Assembly (NCBI GenBank): GCA_024752435.1
Contig: CP103022.1
Location: forward strand, 62,001-126,000
DNA: 64,000 nucleotides
DNA from: Allantophomopsis cytisporea
Taxonomy: Eukaryota; Ascomycota; Leotiomycetes; Phacidiales; Phacidiaceae
Reading direction: 5' to 3'
The position numbers were made by a program, and so were the translations under genes. How positions within the stretch are numbered: position 1 is the stretch's first letter; every line of letters starts with the position of its first letter. Below the pieces are notes generated by a model. The model did no database searches and was not told the origin of the DNA. It worked only from the letters and a program-made list of their open reading frames with translations. Positions 56,004 through 64,000 of this stretch are shown piece after piece.

Positions 56004-57382
56004 TCATGAGTGTGAAGAATTGCCGGTTGCAGCCTGTGCCTCGTTGGCGCGAACTGGGGCAAAATATGCGTGAGCCATGGCCTCCTGTGCTGTTAAACGT
56101 TCCTATGCCGAGTCAGCAAGTTATTCATATGTTCAAGACGAGTGCAAATACCTGGTGGTCATATCTCAAAAGCTTATCCAAGAAGTCGAGCGCATCAGCA
56201 GTGACAAATCTTTGGTTCTCAGAAGTGACAAAACTGTGCCAGTTCTTCTTTGGGAATCGGCCGAGGATGTCATCATACTGAGCATCCAACTCAATCTCAT
56301 ACTTATCCAGATAATCGAACAAATCCTCGGTTCCAAGTACCTTGGCGATCTTGACCAGTTGGTCAGAGTTGCTGTTGCCATGGAAGAAGGGCTCTTTTCG
56401 GAAGATCATGGAAGCAAACATAGCACCCAAAGACCACATGTCGAGAGAGTAATCGTACTCTTGGAAGTCGACAAGCAACTCTGGTCCCTTGAAGTATCTT
56501 GAAGCCACCTATGACTGTCAGCTAGTTCATTTGGTATGAGCTCTTATTTATGCTTACCCTCACGTTGTACTCTGTACCTTGGTGGTAGAACTCAGCCAAA
56601 CCCCAATCGATAAGGCGCAACTATCACTACATTAACTTCCACTACCCTTTCAAAACAATAGAACTCACCTTGCGATTCTCGTGGTCGATCATGACGTTAT
56701 GCGGCTTGACATCTCTGTGCATAATACCCTTGCTGTGGCAGAAATCAAGTGCCTGAATCAAACCTTTAGCTTAACACAAATCCCTCCCAGATTGTAACCC
56801 AACCATACCTTCAAGAGCTCGAAAATGTAATATCGGACATCGTAATCGACAAACTTCGGGTAGAGGCTTCGGAAATCGGTGTTGTTTACGTATTCGAAAA
56901 TCAAACTAGGCGTTTTGCTCTGCATCATGTATGAGTTGTCGTTCTCGTCTTCAGAATGTACAATACCATTGGTGGCCGAGCGGCCAGATCCAGCAGAAAA
57001 GTGATCGAGATGACCAATACGAGAGGAGTGATTTACTTGGCTATCTCGCACAACATCCAAAAGCGCGACAATGTTTGGTCCACCCGACAGATTTTGGAGG
57101 ATCTTGATCTCTCTCTTTATCTTCTTCTTCTTAACCGGCTTGAGCACCTTGATGACGCATTTTTGGTAGTTGACAACGTTGATGCCCTCAAAAACTTCCG
57201 AGTATTTTCCTCGTCCTGGGGATATGTTATCAGTAAGGCGCGTGATGGATTTGGGCATCTGACTCACCAATCTTGCGGACAACCTCATAGTTTTCGAGCG
57301 CGCCCCAGGTGATGTTGACGCTATCGTAATCCCAGTATGCGCGGGGCATCTGTTGGTTGACATCGGCGTATACGCGTGCCAT
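56004..57382 (-). CDS. Casein kinase II catalytic subunit alpha
   Basis: Six exons: 57382-57268, 57215-56809, 56752-56669, 56620-56558, 56508-56152 and 56102-56004. As given this is 374 residues. Exon 2 contains a 117-nt frame-preserving stretch (57036-56920, GTAAAT to GCAG) exactly between RDSQ and SKTPSLIFEYVNN. Removing it gives 335 residues, the usual CK2 alpha length, so it is probably an intron and exon 2 is probably two exons. Kinase motifs: glycine loop GRGKYSEVF, catalytic Lys in CVIKVLKPV, the basic substrate and heparin-binding cluster KKKKIKRE, HRDVKPHNVMID, and DWG (the CK2 variant of DFG) in LIDWGLAEFYH. Role: constitutive acidophilic Ser/Thr kinase, partnering CK2 beta. All other splice sites are canonical GT-AG and in phase. 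It is divergent from RPP30. Confidence 0.96.
56920..57036 (-). other. Candidate in-frame, stop-free intron in CK2 alpha
   Basis: 117 nt starting GTAAAT and ending GCAG, encoding 39 residues with no stop codon if retained. Its position matches a gap-free conserved stretch of the kinase. A strong CTRAC branch site is not obvious. It would be an exitron-like, alternatively retained intron. Confidence 0.7.
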
Positions 57383-57866
57383 TCTGCCGCAGGCCTCTGA
57401 GGCTCAGCGTAACAGACTTGCGGCTGACTGCGTTTTTTTCGGGCGGAAGAGTGATGCGAGTGAAGACTGAGGAACACTCTGGTCTCGGTACGGAATATTG
57501 GACGAAAGGGTCGGCGATCGACGGGGAGGTCGTCAAACGAGAGACGAGCCTGGCGGGGTGATGGACGAGGTTGTTGATACTCGATGCGTCTGGTAAGGTG
57601 TAGTGTGGTCGCAGCCTGACCCCTCGCTAGGTCGAAGAAACCTTGAATCGCTGGTGCAGAGCTCTTTGTAGATTGCGTGCCTGAATATTCGGCGGTGGGG
57701 GGCGATGGGATTGAGGTGATTTAAGGCAGGAATATATTTTCTTGACTCAGCCTTATAGCTTCAACTTCTGCGTAATACTTTTTGTTAATTGTGCATGTTT
57801 ACGTCGAAACTCTTTTCTTTTCTTATTTCGCGCTCATTTATGGAATCTTTATATTTCTGATTCAAC
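57383..57866. promoter_or_regulatory. Bidirectional promoter region CK2 alpha / RPP30
   Basis: 484 bases between divergent start codons. No coding frame with support; the two leaders and promoters lie here. Confidence 0.6.
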
Positions 57867-58886
57867 ATGATCTACGATTTAAACGTTCCATGGTCACCAA
57901 CCAGCAATGCTGAGCTGCAAAGAACCGTAGCCTTCCTCGATGAGCGCAAGTTTCCTAGTTACGTTGAGTGTATCTTTGCTAACAATCACATAGTAGGATA
58001 TGATGTTATTGCCCTCACAAACTCTATCACAGGGGCCATTCCTTCAAAGCTTTCATGTCCAATTCCAGAAACCCTACCTTTCCCAACATCGCCACGAGTT
58101 GCTTTCCTGCGCCGATGTACTCTCCACATATCCGATCCTTCCCAAAACCACCGCATACCTTCACTACTCACTCACTACGACCTGATAGCTCTACGGCCTA
58201 CTACTGAAAAAGCGTTCCTATCAGCATGCACATCGCTCTCTGGTTTCAGCATTATTTCTCTTGATTTGACAGTCCGACATCCTTTCCACTTCAAACCAAA
58301 ACCATTCTCTACAGCCCTAGGTCGAGGGCTCAAGTTCGAAATATGCTACAGCCAGGCGGTGAACGGCTCGACAGAAGCTCGCCGGAATTTTGTCGCAAAC
58401 TGTCAAGCTCTCGTAAGAGCGACTCGAGGAAGGGGCTTGATAGTCAGCAGTGAAGCGAAACGGGCTCTCGGCGTCAGAGCACCTGCTGATGTGATCAACT
58501 TATTGGCCGTCTGGGGTTTGGGCACAGAGAAGGCTGTTGCAGCTATGGGCGAACACTGTAGGAGCGTGCTTGCCAACGAAAAGATCGCAAGAACTGGCTT
58601 TAGAGGTATTATCGATATTGTGGAGGGTGGGGAGAAGCTCAAGGACACCAATACAGCTGTCAACGGTGATACTGCGAAGGCGAAGGCTAGCAAAGCCGCC
58701 ATCCAAGCAAACGACAGTGGGAAGAGGAAGTTAGATGAGCGAGATAAAGATGGGCAGGTCACAGCACAAATGAGCAAACGCCAGCAAAAGAAGCAACGTC
58801 TCGAGGCTTTGAAAGGAACTGGTGCTCCGTCCCCATCTACCCAGATTGATATTCCTGTCCAATTGACCCAGAGCAAGGGGTCATGA
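57867..58886 (+). CDS. RPP1: Ribonuclease P/MRP subunit p30 (Rpp30/Rpp1)
   Basis: The start MIYDLNVPWSP and blocks RVAFLRRCTLHISDPSQNHRIPSLLTHYDLIALRPT, FSIISLDLTVR and RGLIVSSEAKRALG are typical of the p30 TIM-barrel-like family. The protein is part of RNase P and RNase MRP, which process tRNA 5' ends and rRNA in the nucleus and nucleolus. The frame is uninterrupted for 339 codons. However, residues 27-42 do not belong to the family, and they coincide with a 48-nt GC-AG intron (57946-57993: donor GCAAGT, branch GCTAAC, acceptor ATAG). Splicing it out gives FLDELGYDVIAL, the conserved helix, and a 323-residue protein. I therefore propose join(57867..57945, 57994..58886). The C-terminus is a basic, disordered tail. 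Confidence 0.95.
   Translation: MIYDLNVPWSPTSNAELQRTVAFLDERKFPSYVECIFANNHIVGYDVIALTNSITGAIPSKLSCPIPETLPFPTSPRVAFLRRCTLHISDPSQNHRIPSLLTHYDLIALRPTTEKAFLSACTSLSGFSIISLDLTVRHPFHFKPKPFSTALGRGLKFEICYSQAVNGSTEARRNFVANCQALVRATRGRGLIVSSEAKRALGVRAPADVINLLAVWGLGTEKAVAAMGEHCRSVLANEKIARTGFRGIIDIVEGGEKLKDTNTAVNGDTAKAKASKAAIQANDSGKRKLDERDKDGQVTAQMSKRQQKKQRLEALKGTGAPSPSTQIDIPVQLTQSKGS
57946..57993 (+). other. GC-AG intron in RPP30
   Basis: 48 nt with donor GCAAGT, branch site GCTAAC 12-13 nt before the acceptor, and ending CATAG. The length is a multiple of three without stops, so it is hidden in the open frame. Removing it restores the conserved ELGYDVIAL stretch of the family. Confidence 0.85.
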
Positions 58887-59080
58887 TGCAGCTAGAATTA
58901 AAGGATGATTGCAGGTCTGTTATTGTCTTTTTATTCAATGCTTTGTATCTAGAACAGGTGCCCAAGTTATGTCGATTTATGGCCACCCCTCATTACGATA
59001 TCGACTATGCAACCAACCATAAGCAACGCCTTCCATTCGTCCCGCCCAGCTCCTCCGACCTCCGAATATTACACTAGGAG

Positions 59081-60372
59081 CTATACCACAGTCGCTTGCG
59101 CAAGACTTCCTAGTGTAAGTGCGCTTGTCAATGAGAATGTGCTGATATTGATGGCATTGGGAACTGCTGCGGCAACGTTACTGTCGCTTGACGATGAGGA
59201 AGATGCTGCTGGGGTTGTACCAGTGACCTGACTCTGAGCGACGGCTGCCGCTGAGGAGGACGGGGTTGTGGCTGAAGTGGTGGTTGCAGCAGTGCTTGAG
59301 ATTGTAATCGAAGAAGTTGACACAACAGTCTGGAGAGTTGTGGGTTGTGAGCTTGTGGCTATCATGAAAGTCAGCATGTGATAGAAGTTTCTTGAAGATT
59401 ATTCATACTAAGAACTGAACCTGAAGACGAGGTGGACGTGGCCAATGCTGTCGTAGTAGCTGCTGTGGTAGTTGCTATTTATAGTCAGCAATTACTCGAT
59501 TGATACAAAACTTCCATATTTTTTCAAGGGTGGGGATGGTTCTTACCGGCAGCCGCTGTAACGCTACTTGCTGCAATACTGGTGATGAGAGTACTGGTGG
59601 CAGCAGAGGAGGAAGATGTGACAGACAATGCTACAACACTAGTAGAAGCTATGGATGAGGATGCAGTACTTGACACAACTGAGGAGCTGATTGCAGCGAC
59701 TGATGAGGTGGTTGCCTACAATTGTTAGCCACGAATCCCACTTGAATATGAGCTGCACGTACTGCGGCTGCGGCTGCTTGGGCTGTCACTGTGACCTGTT
59801 GAGTGATCTGTACCGCTAATGGTGTTACTGTGACCGTAGGAGGAGCTCCAGACGCATACACTGTCGTTGTCACAAAGGAGAGTTGAGCCGCGCTATCATA
59901 CCATCAGCCCAACATTCTCACCTTCAACACCATAACTTACACCGCATTTCCCGTTCCCTGCGCTACTCCAGCATTTTGCGTCTTTGTGATTGTCACAGTC
60001 TGTGCCGCCGCTGCTCCTGCGTTGTTCGCCGCATTTCCTCCCCCATGCCCTTTCGCTCCTTTCGCTCCTTTCCCTCCTCCCGCTCCATTTCCAGCATTTC
60101 CGGAATTTCCAGCACCTTGTGCTGCTCCAAGAGCGGCTGCAATTCCCGCCGCGTCGGCTCCACCCCCTCCATTCAAGGCACCTTCAAGGCCGGCAATGAT
60201 ATCTCCAAGGCTTTGTCGTTTGTGGTGAGACCTTTCGTATACTTGTGGCATAGCCTGTATATAATCAGGTGTGGTTCTTTGTCAACGATGCGATTCCAAG
60301 GACTCTTACCTGAGAAAGGAGAGACAGACTGACCAACGCCAGCCAAGCCGAGAATCTCAGAGACGTACGCAT
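59081..60372 (-). CDS. Secreted Ala/Gly- and Ser/Thr-rich protein
   Basis: Six exons: 60372-60310, 60254-59941, 59892-59763, 59715-59547, 59474-59421 and 59358-59081. They join in frame to 335 residues. Donors are GTAAGA, GTAAGT, GTACGT, GTAAGA and GTTCAG; all acceptors are AG, and intron 3 has a perfect GCTAAC branch. The first exon is a 21-residue signal peptide. A dibasic, possibly Kex2-type site KRQSLGD follows near residue 33. An Ala/Gly-rich, Lys-spotted stretch (about 45-100, with GGGKGAKGAKGHGGG) is next, then VTVTxQAAAAA and a long Ser/Thr/Ala tail. No conserved enzyme domain is visible. A secreted or wall-associated structural protein is likely. The moderately hydrophobic C-terminus is a weak GPI candidate at best. 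Confidence 0.75.
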
Positions 60373-61942
60373 GACTGATGGAGTAGGCGGGTAAATATTA
60401 GACAAGAAGATATGCAGAGAGCAAGAAGCCAACAGACCAGCCGTGGAGAATGAAAAGAATGTATAGAAACAGAACCAGCGATACCCGCGCTGAGAAGAGA
60501 AACAAAGTGAATGTAGTGATGGCTATGAGAATTGAGAAAAGAAGATGCCGGATAATAGAGAAGTGCACGAAGCGGCACATATCCCTAAGTCGATCATCAC
60601 CGTGCCCTCGAAAGATATTTCGTGCCGGAACTGAAGTCGATGCAAGCATTTGGCACCACGCCTAGTGCAACACGCCCCTCAAGCCCTGGCACGACGCATC
60701 GTCTTTTCGCAATGTATGTATGGTTCCATCAGGCGGCCAGGTGTGTTTCGGTGGGCAAACGGCTACTCCTTGACATTCGGAAAGAGGGAACGCAGGTGTT
60801 CTGGACCAACAGTCGCTATGGTTTTCGCTATGAATATCTGGGCGAGAGATCAAACGGTCTCAGGGAAGTGTGGAAGTGAGTGCTCAGACATTCCACGCTG
60901 GAGCTGCCCGAGGTTCGAGCATGGTGGCATGGTGCTCAAACATCACGGGTTTCATTGCAAGCCCTAGCGATACGGTCTGAGGAGTTGAGAGGGCCAAGGT
61001 GTTGGCGTCTCATCAACAGAGGTTATGTATAGGCGGGAAGAAAGCACCTCGATGCTCGTATATGGAATTCCAAGATTTTAGAGGTCTTCTTGCCGGGGCT
61101 GTTTTGAAATGAGGATTATGCCTTTTGTTCTCGGGTCATCGTCTGTTGTCGAAACAAGCAAAAACTTAAGCATCGAGATTCTCTAATCAATTCTATCACT
61201 CGATGCTTGACTCAACACAAGAGCCACACGTTGACGTCTAATAATGTATCGAATCACAATCGAATCCGGAGTATCACATTTTCAGGTTGAATCAAGATTC
61301 ATTAATGATCATAGCCTCAATACCTTATCGACGTACTTTATTACTGTATTCGCCAATCGAAAGGGAGTCCGAGAGACACCAACCAACGCTCCGTGCTCAC
61401 TGCTTCACCAGCTTAGTCACAACTTTGATCGGGAGACTTCATGATTGTGTCTCTCGATCGATTTGAGACTTTCATTGATTGGAGTGGCATGCGTGATGAT
61501 GCTATCCAAGAAAGCAAAAGATTGTGTGTTCGACTGGTTCGAATAACAGACTTTGTATGACATTTTTTATCCGCCCAAGTAGTCGGAAGGACACTCAAAT
61601 TCACGTAGTAGTGCATACAACACAGTACGTAGATCGAGAATGTTCACTGTTTATTCTGTCAGTCGGGGACTTAAACCCCCCGATATGCCGCTTCCCCATG
61701 TGATTCCTTCAGCCTCGTCAAAATCGAGGACGTCATACCCAAGACCCCTAGAGAGAGATCAATCAGTCTGAGAAAGAAAGTCCGCCGAATGATATATTCA
61801 TTGCTCTTCCATTGCAGAATGTCGTGTTATACACAATCACTTCTTATATAACTGGTGGAAAGATCCGCCCAACGAAACAGAGCTCTTTTCTGTTGCATCT
61901 CGAAAGTCTCTGAGCTGTGCAAAGCGCATCTTCCACGTTGCC
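60373..61942. other. Intergenic region
   Basis: About 1.6 kb between two divergent genes. Frames such as 60650-60967 have no recognisable content. The right end holds the promoter of the DUF1295 gene. Confidence 0.45.
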
Positions 61943-63111
61943 ATGGCCGAAGTACATGTCCTCGATAATTATTATCTCGCTATAACACTCCTCATAACAA
62001 TTGGCTATCAACTGTTCTTCTTCTCAATAGCTTTCAGCTTAAAATTCGACAAACTAACTGGTGCATTCTTCTTGTATCCTCTCAATATGCAAATGCAACT
62101 TGCTAAAATGTCTTCTAGATTTTGCTGGCGGAACCAATTTTGTTGTTCTTGCGATAATTACTCTAGCATTCAGCGGCCATCACAATGCTCGACAAATTGT
62201 TGTATCGCTGTTCATTATGATATGGGGTTTGCGCTTGAGTGGCTTTCTCCTTTTTCGAATCCTTAAGACTGGCAAAGACGATCGATTCGATGACAAACGA
62301 GATAAATTCTTTCCATTCCTTGGTTTCTGGGTATTCCAGATGATCTGGGTTAGTCATGCTCTTGTTATAAAGTTGTCTTGTGCTGACTTGCTTCAAGGTC
62401 TGGACCGTATCTCTCCCTGTCACCGTTCTCAACTCTCCAAACGTCACCCAATACCGGCAGCCAAACTTCGGTACGGGACGTGATATTGCTGGGGTGATAC
62501 TTTATGCTATTGGACTTTTCATGGAGACTTGGTCGGATATTCAGAAGTTCAAGTTCAGAAGTACACATGAGAAATCTGACATCTGTGATGTTGGGCTTTT
62601 CTCTTGGAGTCGACACCCCAACTATTTCGGAGAGATCATCATACATTTTGGTATGCCTCAATCTTCCTGTGTATTTGGAATTTACTAACAGGCAACAGCC
62701 ATATTTATGATTGCAGTTTCTCCAGCAGCAAACGGCTATGTACATGGTCAAGCATACAAGGCACTGTATGCAACTATTCTAGGACCGTTCTTCCTGACCG
62801 TACTCCTGATGTTTGTCTCCGGCTTGCCCCTTCAGGAAAGACCAGGAGCCAAGAAGCGTTATGAAAATGGCACAAACTGGGATGCGTATTCCAGATATCT
62901 CCATCGAACAAGTATTCTCATTCCATTCCCACCGCCACTTTACGCACCTATGCCAACTTTCCTGAAACGCACTCTTTTCTTGGAGCTTCCTATGTATGTA
63001 TTTGATCCAGAAAATCATTCGGATGCAGCGAAAGGCCAGAGAGGTGCCGAGGAGGGAAATGGTAGACAAAGTGTTGACACGTTGAACGGACAACGTAATG
63101 AGGGGTCATAA
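61943..63111 (+). CDS. DUF1295-family membrane protein (steroid 5-alpha-reductase-like fold)
   Basis: Four exons: 61943-62060, 62119-62348, 62398-62650 and 62699-63111. They give 337 residues. Intron donors are GTGCAT, GTTAGT and GTATGC; acceptors are CTAG, CAAG and ACAG. The first splice restores KLTDFAGGTNFVVLA, the family start. About six to seven hydrophobic segments are seen. The C-terminal half contains GRHPNY-like SRHPNYFGEI and the downstream Glu/Arg motif of the group, which in the related isoprenylcysteine methyltransferase and steroid reductase superfamily binds the nucleotide cofactor. Function in fungi is not established; an endoplasmic reticulum oxidoreductase is plausible. The C-terminal about 30 residues are hydrophilic and variable. 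The start ATG lies in the context GCCATGG. Confidence 0.88.
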
Positions 63112-63785
63112 ATGTTCATTTGCCCATGTTTTCCTGTTTGCCTTATATAATACCTATTGTACTTAATGTATATTCAAGACTATATCTCTATGATCTTCCA
63201 AATAGCTCCCATCTTTTGCCACCATATCTTGACTTATAGTCATTATTCTGCAAGCAGCGTGTTGCCATGTGTTCAGCTGAGCCCGTTAGCCTAGCGCGCA
63301 AACAGATCAACATTGAGATAGTTTAAATATTGATCATCGCTTGTTGGGTTTTTAAAAGAGAATTTGATTGTTCAGGCTTGTTGTGATTGAAATCAATGAG
63401 AATATTGCACTCATCGTACGCTCGATCATCAGGGAATACCCCCTTGTAGACTCGCGTGCGCGCAGAACCCAGTCACGCTAAGGATTTCCCCAGACTGGCA
63501 GAATGCGCGTCTGGAGACAGCGGCGACCTTCCAAACGCCATTTCCTATCACAGCCTTGCGACTTTTTATAAAAAACCTCATCAACACCACACGAACTCAC
63601 GCTTATACATCGTCAACCCGTAAACACTCGCTCGCTCAGTTTACACTGTATCACAAACGGACGCTACCATTTCCTCACAACTCCGAGCAACTGTTATCGC
63701 GCATTGAGTCTATTTCAATCACGCTCACTCATTCTACACACCCAGCACGATCGCCTTACAATACTGACGACCGAGACTATCCAAA
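63112..63785. other. Promoter and leader of the TFIIS gene
   Basis: No coding frame supported. The stretch before the ATG at 63786 is rich in CA/CT, as in the leaders of highly expressed fungal genes. Confidence 0.45.
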
Positions 63786-63920
63786 ATGGATCAGCGCGAA
63801 CTCGAATCTCATGTCAAGGCTTTGAATAAAGCAATCGCATCACAGGAACCTGCATCGAATCTCCTCGCTATCTTGCAGAAGCTCAAGCAGGACGTCGTAC
63901 CGACTGAAGACCTACTTAGA
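63786..63920 (+). CDS. Transcription elongation factor TFIIS (S-II), first exon only
   Basis: 45 codons beginning MDQRELESHVKALNKAIAS, then LLAILQKLKQDVVPTEDLLR. This is the start of the N-terminal TFIIS/LW helical domain. A canonical donor GTGAGT follows at 63921. The rest of the gene lies beyond the window. The known protein rescues arrested RNA polymerase II by stimulating transcript cleavage in the nucleus. The start sits in the context AAAATGG. The identification rests on 45 residues only but the match in style is strong. Confidence 0.8.
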
Positions 63921-64000
63921 GTGAGTTCTTTTCTCGTTGCGCTGCTCAAGTCACATTGGCGTCATCTCTTGCCTGCTCATGCTGATGATCACAATGCCTT

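Noticed and set aside
59937..60332. Pro/Ser-rich plus-strand frames opposite the secreted protein
   Set aside because: They are shadows of the Ala/Gly-rich exon, which has a signal peptide and matching introns.
61530..61560. A GGTTCGAATAAC string resembling a tRNA T-loop
   Set aside because: No acceptor stem, D arm or anticodon arm can be built around it.
1..64000. CRISPR arrays, prophage or bacterial operons
   Set aside because: The window is fungal; spaced identical repeats of CRISPR type are absent.

Overview
The window reads as nuclear DNA of a filamentous ascomycete (Pezizomycotina, plausibly a leotiomycete; this placement is an inference). The evidence is short GT-AG introns with CTRAC-like branch sites, Zn2Cys6 transcription factors, an intradiol dioxygenase, a dispersed 5S rRNA gene, ATG6 and Scm3 of filamentous-fungal type, and a Fot1/pogo-type transposon. 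Most long reading frames had to be spliced by eye. Exon boundaries below come from consensus splice sites and from reading frame and family conservation, not from transcripts.

Positions 1 to about 47.5 kb are accessory in character: gene-poor, A+T-rich, with metabolic, secreted and broken genes. In order: a thioredoxin-PITH protein; an MFS sugar transporter (minus); a 5S rRNA gene; a complete pogo/Fot1 transposon with perfect 46-bp inverted repeats and a TA duplication; a secreted Ser/Thr-rich protein; a small Cys4 protein; a nucleoside 2-deoxyribosyltransferase; a catechol-type intradiol dioxygenase with degenerate repeats upstream; a dead S9 peptidase; a Zn2Cys6 factor divergent from an FAD monooxygenase; a dead FMO-type monooxygenase; an NAD(P)-binding protein; an ankyrin protein; a truncated Zn2Cys6 factor joined to a dead PRISE-type reductase; a DUF3494 ice-binding-like secreted protein; an APH-fold kinase-like protein; and a large five-module cysteine-rich wall protein.

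From about 48.6 kb to the end the genes are mostly conserved housekeeping genes and closely packed: a DUF3807-like acidic protein, Beclin/ATG6, the CENP-A chaperone Scm3, CK2 alpha, RNase P p30, a secreted Ala/Ser-rich protein, a DUF1295 membrane protein and the first exon of TFIIS. ATG6/Scm3 and CK2 alpha/RPP30 are divergent pairs sharing short intergenic regions.

The most useful observations are unusual gene structures. RPP30 has a frame-preserving GC-AG intron. CK2 alpha has a frame-preserving, stop-free 117-nt candidate intron. Scm3 has a uORF overlapping its start. There are also the intact transposon, three decayed enzyme genes with transition-rich or catalytic-site damage, a transcription factor/reductase breakpoint, and two candidates for ancient horizontal acquisition (the ice-binding-like protein and the deoxyribosyltransferase). 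I did not find a convincing wholly new multi-gene system.
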